Assembly: GCA_000496135.1 (NCBI GenBank)
Contig: KI542674.1
Span: forward strand, 248,001-312,000
DNA length: 64,000 nt
Origin: Thermoplasmatales archaeon E-plasma
GTDB lineage: Archaea > Thermoplasmatota > Thermoplasmata > Thermoplasmatales > Thermoplasmataceae
Reading direction: 5' to 3'
Each line of letters opens with the position of its first letter. The stretch's first letter is position 1. Positions 7,971-17,088 of the stretch are shown here, in pieces. The translations under genes and the position numbers were made by a program. Under the pieces are notes generated by a model that worked only from the letters and a program-made list of their open reading frames with translations, did no database searches and was not told the DNA's origin.

Positions 7971-10664
7971 CTACAAAAGCTTAATTAAAGGTTTACCCGG
8001 AAGCGGTATCCTCCTCTTGTCAACCTCAGTGTCATCATCTGTAATAACAAACCTGCACGAAAATATTTGTGATAGATAACTCACAGAATCTTTGAGGATT
8101 TTTATTTCATCAATGTCGTTTCTGATGAACTTCCTGTTTTTCATCACCAACGGAATAATCCATTTTTCACCCGGTTTTATCTCTCTGCCGTTGAGGATAC
8201 TTTCAATTAATGAAGTTTTTTCTGCACTACACACAATTATTCTGATTTCGTCAGGTGTTTTCTTTGTTACCTTAATTACTTCTCTGATATCCGAAACGAT
8301 GTTTTCAAGAAATATCTCATTGTTTATTGGTCCCATTTGAGGTTCTCTTATCTCTTCTTCAGTAAATATTTCACTGGAAATATATGTGCTGTTTCCAAGT
8401 TTATGCCACATTTCTTCGGCAAAATGACATATCACCGGCGACAAAGCCTTCAGCCATGGCTTTATTATCTCCCTGATTGAAGCGGTTGGATTGATTCCTC
8501 TGGATTTTAACTTAGAAATATCGTTGAGAACTCCATAGAATATTTCAATGAATCCCAATCGTATATTCATGGCATCCATGTTTTCCCTGTATTTTTTCAG
8601 GTGAAGATAAAAGCTCTGGCAAAACCAGTTTGATATTTCTGATTGTGCCTGTACACCACCTTCTGCAACCTCTGTGATAATAGTTTTAAGTTCCGCGAAT
8701 CGTGAACCAACCACTGATACATCCTGTTCATTCCAGTCTACCACTGAGGTTGGATCAGATGTCACTGCAACATATAGTCTAAAGAGATCTGCGCCAAAGT
8801 TAGATGCTATCTGAAGAAGAGATATTGAATTACCCTTGCTTTTGGATATTTTCTTACCGTTGGAAATCATTGTACCTGCGATCATTATTCCCCCGGGCTG
8901 AGCGAATTCAGGAAGCAATGCACTGTGATTCATGATATAGAAAGCAAGATGATTTGTAAAGTGTGGAAATGCTGTTATTCTCAAATCAACTCCATACCAG
9001 TACCTGAACCATTCTCTGGCTTTTATTGCCATATCATCAGATGAGTTTCCGGTATCTGTGAAAATGAAATCAAGGATCTTATCATCCAGTTTCCCCATTT
9101 TATTATGAAGACTCCTAAGTGCATCTATACATGTATAAACTGCTGGATATATCGTCGAATCTGAAAGTGATTCTATGATCCATTTATCATCAAAAGGCAG
9201 CTTTGTTCCTAGACCCCTCATTCTGGCACAGGGTCTTTCTTTTAACCAGTCTATAACTTCATTCATCCCGTTTTTATAATGTGCAGGATAGAAAGTCATT
9301 TCCTGAACGGTTTTGTGCGCCTTGTCCTTCCAGCTGCCGTTTGAATAGTCCAGAAACCACTGATTACTTAAAACGGCAACAGAAACCGGACTCCCTGACC
9401 TTGTTCTTGCCCTGCGAGAAGTTTCATAGATGATAAAAGCGTTTTTATTTGTTTTAAGAGTATTTCCTATTTCTTCTCTTGCTTTGGAAACTTTTTTACC
9501 CTCAAATCCAGAATAGTCCATTATTCCCTCATAAAACTCTGTCTTGTACAGTTCTGAGTTTGCCCTGGCGATGGCCTCCGGATCTGAGAGGTCTACCTTA
9601 TGACTTTTTAAAAACTGTTCTGCAGATGAGAAGCTGTTACCGACCCTGATAAAATTCCGCTGGTCATATTTGATGCCAAGTTTTCTGCATTCCAGAAAAT
9701 CTATAATTGAATTGCCTGGAACTGATGCAACAATTCCTGTGGCATTATTTGGATCAACGAAATCAGCTGAATAAACCTTAAGGGCTTCTCCATTGAACGG
9801 ATTCTTAAATCTGGTCTCTGTAATTTTTTTTACAGATACTGGTTCCCATTCACTGATTTTATATTCCTGTCGTGATAGTTTTTCCATTGCTGAAGTGGAT
9901 ATTACAATTTTTTTGGAATTTAAAACGCAAAGGACGTACTTTTCCTCATTTGATACCCATAAATTTACAACTCCTGGTAAAGTCTCAGGTCTTAGAGTTG
10001 AGGCTGCTAGAGAAAATTCTTCACCTTCAAAAATTATACTTGTGAATTCCTCAATACTGACCTTATCTGTATCCCCATCTTCTATGTCGTCTTCGCCAAC
10101 TGCACTTTCTTCATCTGCGTTATAAAGTATAGGGTACCTTCCCTGGGTTATATAACCAAGATCATGGAGTTTTCTGAATTGCCATGAGACAACATCCTTA
10201 TATGAAGGCTCCACAGATTTGAATTCCCGTGACCAGTCAATGGAGAATCCTAGTGAATCAAAATCTTTTCTGATTTTTTCCGCAAAATAACCTGCCAGCT
10301 TTTCCTGATCCTTAAATGTCTCAATTATTGAAGGAATATTTTCAGAAGGCTCATATTCCCCTATGTATTTTTTATACATATCAATGGCAGTCTGGTCTCC
10401 TCTTCTTATCCTTTGGGAAATTGCAAGTATGGGAGTACCACTCTCATGAAAGCCCATTGGATACATTACATTAAATCCACTTAACCTCTTATATCGTGCG
10501 ATAAAATCCGCAATCGAATATGTCCTTGCGTGGCCTGCATGCAAAGGCCCGCTTGTATATGGCCATGGAACCGTCAGAAGATACTTTTTACGATCATCAG
10601 GCTCTGATTCAAATACCCTGTCCTTTTTCCAACGCTCCTGCCAGTAAATCTCAATCGGATCCAT
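7971..10664 (-). CDS. leuS: Leucyl-tRNA synthetase (archaeal type)
   Basis: Class I aminoacyl-tRNA synthetase of 897 residues that charges tRNA-Leu. The HIGH motif appears as HAGH (residues 42-45) after TVPWPYTSGPL, and the KMSKS motif as KISKSKGN near residue 605. The large insert between them corresponds to the CP1 editing domain. Archaeal/eukaryotic-type LeuRS is longer than the bacterial form, and this length fits. GAGGT stands just before the ATG; pdaD ends 5 bases upstream and the aldolase follows 10 bases downstream. Confidence 0.95.
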   Translation of the reverse strand: MDPIEIYWQERWKKDRVFESEPDDRKKYLLTVPWPYTSGPLHAGHARTYSIADFIARYKRLSGFNVMYPMGFHESGTPILAISQRIRRGDQTAIDMYKKYIGEYEPSENIPSIIETFKDQEKLAGYFAEKIRKDFDSLGFSIDWSREFKSVEPSYKDVVSWQFRKLHDLGYITQGRYPILYNADEESAVGEDDIEDGDTDKVSIEEFTSIIFEGEEFSLAASTLRPETLPGVVNLWVSNEEKYVLCVLNSKKIVISTSAMEKLSRQEYKISEWEPVSVKKITETRFKNPFNGEALKVYSADFVDPNNATGIVASVPGNSIIDFLECRKLGIKYDQRNFIRVGNSFSSAEQFLKSHKVDLSDPEAIARANSELYKTEFYEGIMDYSGFEGKKVSKAREEIGNTLKTNKNAFIIYETSRRARTRSGSPVSVAVLSNQWFLDYSNGSWKDKAHKTVQEMTFYPAHYKNGMNEVIDWLKERPCARMRGLGTKLPFDDKWIIESLSDSTIYPAVYTCIDALRSLHNKMGKLDDKILDFIFTDTGNSSDDMAIKAREWFRYWYGVDLRITAFPHFTNHLAFYIMNHSALLPEFAQPGGIMIAGTMISNGKKISKSKGNSISLLQIASNFGADLFRLYVAVTSDPTSVVDWNEQDVSVVGSRFAELKTIITEVAEGGVQAQSEISNWFCQSFYLHLKKYRENMDAMNIRLGFIEIFYGVLNDISKLKSRGINPTASIREIIKPWLKALSPVICHFAEEMWHKLGNSTYISSEIFTEEEIREPQMGPINNEIFLENIVSDIREVIKVTKKTPDEIRIIVCSAEKTSLIESILNGREIKPGEKWIIPLVMKNRKFIRNDIDEIKILKDSVSYLSQIFSCRFVITDDDTEVDKRRIPLPGKPLIKLL

Positions 10665-10669
10665 TTACC

Positions 10670-11215
10670 TCACACAATGAGAACCGCAGCTGAAATTACT
10701 GTGGTCCACTCCCCACCCTTCATAACTACTGCCGTTGAGCATATATTTTTTGTAGTCAATATCTTGTCCTTAAGAACATATTCTTCCTTTTCCTGATCCC
10801 ATGTAAGGTCATTCTGCATACCGGTAGTACTTGCCAACATCTCAGCTGCAAGCTTTTCTGCAAAAAAACCAGCTCCATGCTCTGTTTCTCCAAAGCTGTG
10901 ATGTTCACTCAGGTATCCCCATTTGCTTCTATCTGTGGGAATTGCGTATCCTATCGCGGCGGAAATCATTCTGTTCAGTTCATCGCTGGAATTTCTGGCT
11001 AACACGGTAAAAAGTATCTGCCCGGGATTGAGAAGTTTAAGACCTTCCTCCCTGGATATTGCTTCGGCATGGGGAGGAAATATGGAACTGACACTTACAA
11101 GATTAAACTGAGCTATTCCCCCATCTCTAAGCGCTTCCTCGAAAGACATTAACATGCTGTGCCCTCTGCCGACACCCCGGGTAAAGAACAATTTTTTAGG
11201 AACTAGATCTACCAT
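10670..11215 (-). CDS. pdaD: Pyruvoyl-dependent arginine decarboxylase
   Basis: Protein of 181 residues matching the archaeal PvlArgDC family, which decarboxylates arginine to agmatine for polyamine synthesis. The proenzyme self-cleaves at a Ser-Ser pair to make the pyruvoyl group; here the motif is VSVSSIFPP, with the predicted cleavage between Ser43 and Ser44. The segment [19 protein letters not shown] is also typical. No SD is seen; an AT-rich TATA-like stretch at 11224-11240 suggests a leaderless start. It lies 5 bases before leuS. Confidence 0.9.
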   Translation of the reverse strand: MVDLVPKKLFFTRGVGRGHSMLMSFEEALRDGGIAQFNLVSVSSIFPPHAEAISREEGLKLLNPGQILFTVLARNSSDELNRMISAAIGYAIPTDRSKWGYLSEHHSFGETEHGAGFFAEKLAAEMLASTTGMQNDLTWDQEKEEYVLKDKILTTKNICSTAVVMKGGEWTTVISAAVLIV

Positions 11216-11262
11216 CAGCCCTTATATTTAATTATATATTAAGAATTATCAGTTTTGTCAAT

Positions 11263-11676
11263 TCATGTATCTATAGTTATTTCTGCATAACCTTTCTCAA
11301 TATTGAAAATTACTTCATTGTAAGTAGCACCCTTTGGAACAAATTTAAATGAGTTAACATTGAGAGGAATAACCTTGGTAAAAGTAATAGTTATAACCCC
11401 TTTTTCTTTATTTTCATTAATTTCCATCGGATTTACAAGAATATTAAAAGAATCCAGTTGAAGAATCAGCCATGAAAAAATGTTGACAAGAATCAACTCT
11501 TCTTTGTCAAAATGGAGTTCATACTTTTGCATCTTTTTGTATTTCCTGATCTGCCCCCCATATACTATCTCATTGAACGCCATAATACTGTTGAAAACAA
11601 TATCCACAACTCCATTTCCGAAAATCCTGATTCTTAAATCTGAAGTCTGGTCCAATAATTCATAGTTTTGCTTCAT
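11263..11676 (-). CDS. Archease family protein
   Basis: Small acidic protein of 137 residues, the usual archease length. The N-terminal LLDQTSDLRIRIFG corresponds to the metal-binding H-T-A-D-x-G-I motif, although the conserved His is replaced by Gln, and the C-terminal KGATYNEVIF matches the K-A-x-T-Y-H/N-x-L motif. Archease activates the RtcB tRNA ligase or protects RNA methyltransferases in other organisms. RtcB itself is not in this window. The replacement of the usual HTAD His is worth noting. An AAGGT SD-like sequence precedes the ATG. Confidence 0.75.
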   Translation of the reverse strand: MKQNYELLDQTSDLRIRIFGNGVVDIVFNSIMAFNEIVYGGQIRKYKKMQKYELHFDKEELILVNIFSWLILQLDSFNILVNPMEINENKEKGVITITFTKVIPLNVNSFKFVPKGATYNEVIFNIEKGYAEITIDT

Positions 11677-12052
11677 TGCTTTACCTTCTTATTTTTCTCT
11701 TTTCTTATAGCCGTTGCCTTCAGTGATGTCTAGCGAAGTATCTTATTAAACACTAACTTATGATAATTTCCCTATGGACATACAGTCATAACAATTGGTC
11801 TTGCAAATTCCTTGTTTTTTCTCAAGTTCATTTATACTCATTGATTTTTACATACAGTACATTGGATTCTATCGGTGCAGTAATGAGAATTCCAATAAAA
11901 TAGGTACTTTAGTTTTAGTATTCTGTTTTACCGATATTATCTCCCAAGCCAATATCATAATAAAAATGGTGCCACAATGGAAATAGCGGAACATCCATTA
12001 ATAAAGAAAGTGGTATTATTTTTAAAATAAAAAATTTGGTTGAGTAATAAAA
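11677..12052 (-). other. Intergenic region without a convincing gene
   Basis: 376 AT-rich bases between archease and the tetraether synthase. Frames are short in both directions. The only item of note is a 27-codon minus-strand ORF at 11758-11841 whose peptide contains CKTNCYDC. It has no SD and is probably chance, or at most a gene remnant. Confidence 0.5.
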
Positions 12053-13873
12053 TTACTCTGGCTTTTCTGAAGAGATAACTGGTATCTGTTCTTCAAGATT
12101 CAATCCTATCTCGTCCTGTGAAAGTTTTCTGCCTATGCTTCTTTCATAGAAATCAATGATTGATCTCTTCTCTTCCATTGTGTATTCTCTGAAGTACTTC
12201 TCCTTTTTAAGGATCTTTCCAGTTTTCTGTTCGTATGTTTTTGCTGGAATTGAATACTTTCTCTGAGTTGCATCTCTGTACAATTCAGGAATAACGTTGA
12301 AAGCGCAGAATGGAACTACTCTCCCATCAGGCATTGCGTAGTGGATATCGCATCTCTCTACCCTGTCAACATCATATGTGTATGGATCCATGAAGTGCAT
12401 GAAACCAACGAACATACTCTTGTAATGGAAAGCCTTCAGTCCATGGTAATCTCCATCTGTAAATGCGTTGTAAAGCATATCTTTCAGCTTAAAGTCCTTT
12501 GGAGCCTTCTCGTAGTCGACAAACTTTCTGAGATTTGCCATCAATCTTGTAACAGTAGAAGCTTTCTTTAGGGTTTTGAAGTTTGAGTCTTTAACCTCAT
12601 CTGCCATTTCTCCGATATACTCAAAGATTCCTCTTACATCCAAAAATCTTGTAATGGGTGTAATTTTGTCCCCTTCCTTGAATATGTATGTTCCCATACC
12701 ACAGGCAAAGTGTATTGAAAGTTTGTACATTTCCTTTCCCTTAAGCTGCTCAACAAAGTTAGATACCTTTGTTGTTGAAGGAACTGTGAAAAAGTCCTCT
12801 CTTCCAATCATACCATCTGTTTGCTGTTCAATCTTTTTTATACATCCTGGTATAGTAACTCTCTGCTTCTCTCTCATCCTGTCAGGCATTCTGCCCACGA
12901 GACTTACTGGCTGGAAGTTTACTGCCCTTACTGCATCGATGTTTGATATACCGAACTTTATAATGTCTCCCAGGTACATATCATTAATTCCACCTATGAC
13001 GGTTGGAACCAATACTACTCCCATTGGGGCTTTTTTATAGTTCTCCAGTGCTGCGGGTATTTCCCAGAAGTTCTTTGGGTTTGCTCTTGGGGTTGGGCCA
13101 TCAAAACTTGTATAAACCACGTTTGAACCTGCTTCTCTAACTTTCTTGGGGAAATCTGGGTCAAAAGCTGCCCTAATACTGTTTGTGTTAAGCTGAATGT
13201 GCTCATATCCCTCTTCCCTGGCTATCTTAACGATATCAAGGATATCATCTCTTATTGTCGGCTCGCCACCAGTAATCTGAACTGCGTTTGCTCCTACCGG
13301 CTTTTCATTTCTCATTCTCCTGAGCATCATTCTAACCTGATCCTGTGATGGCTCATAGATTGGCTCGTTTTCTTTTGCGTAGAAGAAGCAATACCAGCAG
13401 GATAAATCACACCGGTTTGTTACGACTACATTTCCAAGACCAGTGTGCGATTTGTGCTTTACGCATAATCCACAGTGAGTTGGACAAACGATTTTTGATT
13501 CCAGGTATGCAACGTGCGGGTTTAAAATTCTTACACCACCGTCTGCCCATTTCTTGGCTTCCTGATACATTTCATAATCTTCCCAGTATTTTTCTTTTGT
13601 TATACCGTGTTCAGCACATTCTTTGATAAGTCTGACTTCTCCTCCCTGCTCATATACAATAGCTGGGATTCTCATCTGATCAAACTTTTCATCGTCAACG
13701 CAAATAGGGCAAAGACTCTCAGTAACCCTCATTATCATCATATCGCTATTGATGATGTTACCCATTGTTCCTATGAACTCTTCCACAGTTTTGAATGGTG
13801 CGTTCTTGCTTATCTCAAAATCGCTAGCGAATCTAATTTCCGGGAATTTGTTTCTTTCCTCTAAAGCAATCAT
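12053..13873 (-). CDS. tes: Tetraether synthase, radical SAM (Tes/MJ0619 family)
   Basis: Radical SAM enzyme of 606 residues. The cluster-binding motif is RCDLSCWYCFFYA (Cys 155, 159, 162), preceded by further cysteine clusters at 55/58/86 and at 130/134/137 (CPTHCGLC). The TGGEPTIRDD segment is the SAM-contacting GGE motif. These features match the MJ0619 family, shown to join two archaeol chains tail-to-tail into tetraether (GDGT) lipids and to carry several metal clusters. Membrane-spanning tetraethers are expected in an acidophilic Thermoplasmatales cell. The start is set by AGGTGAT 8 bases upstream of the ATG. The C-terminal tail after about residue 560 is charged and may be lineage-specific. 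Confidence 0.85.
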   Translation of the reverse strand: MIALEERNKFPEIRFASDFEISKNAPFKTVEEFIGTMGNIINSDMMIMRVTESLCPICVDDEKFDQMRIPAIVYEQGGEVRLIKECAEHGITKEKYWEDYEMYQEAKKWADGGVRILNPHVAYLESKIVCPTHCGLCVKHKSHTGLGNVVVTNRCDLSCWYCFFYAKENEPIYEPSQDQVRMMLRRMRNEKPVGANAVQITGGEPTIRDDILDIVKIAREEGYEHIQLNTNSIRAAFDPDFPKKVREAGSNVVYTSFDGPTPRANPKNFWEIPAALENYKKAPMGVVLVPTVIGGINDMYLGDIIKFGISNIDAVRAVNFQPVSLVGRMPDRMREKQRVTIPGCIKKIEQQTDGMIGREDFFTVPSTTKVSNFVEQLKGKEMYKLSIHFACGMGTYIFKEGDKITPITRFLDVRGIFEYIGEMADEVKDSNFKTLKKASTVTRLMANLRKFVDYEKAPKDFKLKDMLYNAFTDGDYHGLKAFHYKSMFVGFMHFMDPYTYDVDRVERCDIHYAMPDGRVVPFCAFNVIPELYRDATQRKYSIPAKTYEQKTGKILKKEKYFREYTMEEKRSIIDFYERSIGRKLSQDEIGLNLEEQIPVISSEKPE

Positions 13874-14416
13874 TTCTTCATATCACCTATTGTTATTGTA
13901 CAAATTATATTGAGTTAAAAGTATTTTGTAGTAATTACAGCTAAGAAATTCATTGCTCATATTCTTTTTTTAATTAAAATAAAGCTTATATTTTATAGTT
14001 TAAAAAATAAAATCATTCCCCTACCAAAAATGCATTTTCACCCCCTTTGAAGGAAGAGCCGCGCTCCAAAGATATTATCTCGAATATCATTGAATTGAAT
14101 TCCCTTGTGTATGAAATTAGTCTCTGCTTATTTCTAAAATAAATGAATTCAGGAATTTATTTTATTCTAAATGATTCACTTAATTTCACCCTTTTCCCCT
14201 AAAACCTTCATTTTTACTTCATTTCCGGCTAAAATAAACCTGAATTTCCATTACTTTATCCTGAAGAAGCTGTAAAGTGTTCAGGATTAGACTTAGCCAA
14301 CTGAAGTATATCTAAAACTATAATCAGTATTTAAAAACACGATAAATCCAATTTAACACAAAATCATAAACATAATTAATACCAAATTCATCTCTGTTAA
14401 CCAACAGGGATGATTA
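13874..14416. other. Long intergenic region upstream of tes and rps15
   Basis: 543 AT-rich bases separating two divergent genes. It holds the tes promoter and SD on the minus strand and, for rps15, a TATA-like GTATTTAAAAAC near 14326 with the SD AGGGATGATT before the ATG. An inverted repeat with 10-base arms (TAAAATAAAT / ATTTATTTTA) lies at 14135-14164. On the minus strand, a strong SD (GGGGGTGA) precedes a four-codon ORF at 14021-14035. No conventional gene is visible. Confidence 0.6.
14135..14164. repeat. AT-rich inverted repeat
   Basis: Two perfectly complementary 10-base arms separated by a 10-base spacer containing GAATTC. It lies between the divergent tes and rps15 genes; hairpin, operator or chance cannot be told apart. 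Confidence 0.4.
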
Positions 14417-14854
14417 ATGGCAAGAATGCATAAAAGAAAGAGAGGGAAATCTGGTTCAAAGAATGTATATTTGGCAAATGGCCATGCTTGGGTAGAACAG
14501 AGTCCTAACGAAATAACGGAAATAATATTGAACTCGCAGAAGGAGCATTTGACTTCTTCCCAGATCGGAATTAGACTTAGAGATCAATATGGAATTCCAG
14601 GAACAAAGCATGTGCTGAACGCAAAAATAGGAAAGATCCTTCGTGATAACAATAGTAGCCCGGCTATACCTGAAGACTTAAACAGTCTAATCCAGAAATA
14701 TAAAAGAGTATCAAAACATATTGTTGCAAATAAGAGAGATATGAGTAATACCAGAGGCAGAAATTTGATCATGGCCAAAATGTTGAGATTAGTAAAATAT
14801 TACAAAAGGGAGGGATATTTGGCCAATGAATGGGAACTTAACAAAGTTCTATAA
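14417..14854 (+). CDS. rps15: 30S ribosomal protein S15
   Basis: Small-subunit ribosomal protein of 145 residues, the archaeal/eukaryotic S15 (uS15) length. The N-terminal extension MARMHKRKRGKSGS is characteristic of the archaeal form, and the core RLRDQYGIPG, LNAKIGKIL and HIVANKRD-x-x-NTRGR segments match the rRNA-binding helices. SD-like GGATGATT precedes the ATG. The DHH nuclease gene starts two bases after its stop, a conserved archaeal neighbourhood. Confidence 0.95.
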   Translation: MARMHKRKRGKSGSKNVYLANGHAWVEQSPNEITEIILNSQKEHLTSSQIGIRLRDQYGIPGTKHVLNAKIGKILRDNNSSPAIPEDLNSLIQKYKRVSKHIVANKRDMSNTRGRNLIMAKMLRLVKYYKREGYLANEWELNKVL

Positions 14855-14856
14855 TT

Positions 14857-16197
14857 ATGTTAAAGGACATCATTCCAATAAAATTTTTAGAAGCACTTAA
14901 TATTGCTAAGGAGAAAATAATTCATTCCCCTTATATTAGAGTTTTAACCCATTATGATGGAGATGGTACGAGCGCTGCGATTATTTTGGTTACAACTCTC
15001 GAAAGACTCAAAATACCCTACCATTTAAGTTTTGTAAAGGATCTGAGTGAGGATGGAATCAAGAAACGGCTACTTGAGGAGCCATACAACCTTACCTTGA
15101 TAGCAGATGCAGGTTCAGACCAGATTAAATTTGTACCTGAGATGGAAAATATAATTGTCCTTGATCACCATTATTATGAGGGTTCAAATTCAAAGTCCCT
15201 GAATATAAATGTAAGAGACTTTGGTTTTAATGGAACTACAGAGGCATGTGGTGCTACAATGGCTTTTTTAATGTCCCTAGCAATCGATGAATCAAACGCA
15301 GATCTTCTTAAATTTATGGTAGCAGGAGCCATAGCAGATAAACAGGACATTGGTGGTTTTAAAGGTTTAAACTCAGTTATAATTGAAAAGTATGGTAAAT
15401 CATACAAGCTTCATAAAAGATTGAACCTCAACGGTTTAACACTACTTGATGCTCTTACCTTTTCAACTGATCCGTTCTATTATGACTTAACAGGTAAAAC
15501 AGAAAACATAAGAGAATTCCTTAACGGGCTTGGATTTGAGCCGAACACAAAAATTTCGGATTTAAGCAATGATGAAAATTTAAAATTAGGAAAAGCTCTA
15601 TTCGCAAAGCTGGCGCTTCAAGGATGTGAATCAGAAGCAATCAAGTATATGGAAACAGAAGATTTCATGTTTGAAGATGGCTTTACTGGGAAATCACTTT
15701 CAAAGATAATAGATGCCAATGCTAAACTTGGATCTAATGCGATTCCTGTTAATTATTTTCTCGGAGATAAGAAGCTTTTAGAACAAATGCAATTGAACTG
15801 GAAAGCATTCGAAACCAAGCTTATCGACTATGCTTACCGTTCCTACAAAGAAATGGTTAGAGAGAAGAATATCCAGTATTTTTACGCACCTGGATCCGAG
15901 ATGGCAGGCTCCATAAGCGGTATTTTGATGTTATATATAGCTGATCAGACTAAACCGGTAATCGGATTTAATGCAGGAGATAGTAACACATTAATCTCCT
16001 CCCGGGGTACAAGAAACCATGTTAATAGAGGACTTAACCTGTCCTTGATAATGAAGGAAGCTTGCAAGAAAGTAGGCGGCAGTGGAGGAGGACATGATAT
16101 TGCCGCAGGAGGAGTGATTCCCAGGGGAACAGAAAAACAATTCATCGAGATAGTAGATAAAATGGTTTCAGAACAGATAGGAAGTAATAGAGTCTAA
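14857..16197 (+). CDS. DHH-family exonuclease (archaeal RecJ-like)
   Basis: Phosphoesterase of 446 residues. The first catalytic motif is HYDGDG (residues 32-37), the name-giving DHH is at 103-105 (LDHHYY), and the DHHA1 nucleotide-binding motif GGSGGGHD lies at about 407-414. Archaeal RecJ-like proteins of this type degrade single-stranded DNA or RNA, and the GAN member associates with the replicative GINS/CMG complex. Location directly after rps15 with a 2-base gap is typical in archaea and implies translational coupling. Which RecJ subtype this is cannot be decided by eye. Confidence 0.88.
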   Translation: MLKDIIPIKFLEALNIAKEKIIHSPYIRVLTHYDGDGTSAAIILVTTLERLKIPYHLSFVKDLSEDGIKKRLLEEPYNLTLIADAGSDQIKFVPEMENIIVLDHHYYEGSNSKSLNINVRDFGFNGTTEACGATMAFLMSLAIDESNADLLKFMVAGAIADKQDIGGFKGLNSVIIEKYGKSYKLHKRLNLNGLTLLDALTFSTDPFYYDLTGKTENIREFLNGLGFEPNTKISDLSNDENLKLGKALFAKLALQGCESEAIKYMETEDFMFEDGFTGKSLSKIIDANAKLGSNAIPVNYFLGDKKLLEQMQLNWKAFETKLIDYAYRSYKEMVREKNIQYFYAPGSEMAGSISGILMLYIADQTKPVIGFNAGDSNTLISSRGTRNHVNRGLNLSLIMKEACKKVGGSGGGHDIAAGGVIPRGTEKQFIEIVDKMVSEQIGSNRV

Positions 16198-16330
16198 GTT
16201 ACTTCTTTTACGAACTTTACAGCTGAAAATTCTTCTTTGAGCAATTCTAGTAATATCTCCGCGCACTTGAAGTGAGCCTTACACTTTTAAAATACTTCCT
16301 AATATTACTACTGGGATTCAACATTTGCAT
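16194..16330 (-). pseudogene. Possible small gene interrupted by a frameshift
   Basis: On the minus strand an ATG at 16330 follows the SD GAGGA at good spacing. The frame reads MQMLNPSSNIRKYFK and then is lost at an AAAA run near 16286-16289. One base inserted there continues into a well-formed frame, KCKAHFKCAEILLELL and EEFSAVKFVKEVT, ending at a TAG that overlaps the DHH gene stop. The corrected product is about 45 residues with two Cys and an amphipathic Leu/Glu/Lys helix. No family recognised; chance is possible. Confidence 0.3.
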
Positions 16331-16437
16331 TTCGATCCTCTTATGAGATTGATCTTGCAAGTATGGATCATCTTAAAACTGCTATGAGCAATATCAGTCC
16401 AAAAGGTTTTAATAATATTTTTTGTATATAACATTGA

Positions 16438-17085
16438 ATGGTACGGTTCGGGATTTATACCGACGATTTCAGATTTTATTATAAGGCCATTAAGGAATTA
16501 AAAGAATGGGGACTCCCTTTCTGCTCTATTGATGATATTTCAGATATACCAGTTGATATACCAGTAATTTTGAGTTCTTCCAACGATAAGGCCATGGATA
16601 GATTTCAGATAAGAGAAAATTCACCAATAAGAGCAATAAGGAAAGCCCTACCCATACTGGCGGGTAAAAAGCAGTTCTCTTCACTCATAATAGGAATGGA
16701 TCCTGGACCAAGACCTGGTGTGGCAATTTTGGCGGATCTTATAATAACAGAAGCAAATGAAATGCCGGATATTCATGAAGCCGTTATGTTCATTAAGAAT
16801 GTGTTAAATGATTATAGCTATAAGTTCTTTGAAATAAAGATAGGAAATGGTGATAAGCCAAACAGAAAGAAACTTATTTCGGAGATTTCCGATTTGAATT
16901 TAGAATACACAATTGTCAATGAAAAGGGAACAAGCGGTCCTCATGCTATTCATAATAATGCACTATCTGCTGCCAGGATAACCTTAGTTGATAATACAAA
17001 ATTTAGAAAATATCCCGATAAGCCTGGGGTGAAAAGAAAAAATGCCATAGAATCTGAATTCAGAACAATAAAAATATTGGTTTAA
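16438..17085 (+). CDS. Conserved archaeal protein with RNase-H-like motif
   Basis: Uncharacterised protein of 215 residues. The segment LIIGMDPGPRPGVAILAD (about residues 82-99) resembles the first strand-turn-strand of RuvC/RNase-H-fold nucleases, where an aspartate after a hydrophobic strand binds metal. The later NEKGTSGPHAIHNNALSAARI block could supply further acidic or polar sites, but a full DDE or DEDD set is not evident. No SD is present; an AT-rich TATA-like stretch 25-30 bases upstream suggests a leaderless start. The fold is inferred, and function unknown. Confidence 0.65.
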   Translation: MVRFGIYTDDFRFYYKAIKELKEWGLPFCSIDDISDIPVDIPVILSSSNDKAMDRFQIRENSPIRAIRKALPILAGKKQFSSLIIGMDPGPRPGVAILADLIITEANEMPDIHEAVMFIKNVLNDYSYKFFEIKIGNGDKPNRKKLISEISDLNLEYTIVNEKGTSGPHAIHNNALSAARITLVDNTKFRKYPDKPGVKRKNAIESEFRTIKILV

Positions 17086-17088
17086 ATT

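Noticed and set aside
11758-11841. 27-codon minus-strand ORF with CKTNCYDC, a CxxxCxxC spacing like radical SAM motifs
   Set aside because: Too short, no SD, and the residue before the last Cys is not aromatic as expected for radical SAM proteins; probably chance.
11795-11986. 63-codon plus-strand ORF in the archease-tes gap
   Set aside because: Poor coding composition, no SD or clear promoter, no recognisable motif.
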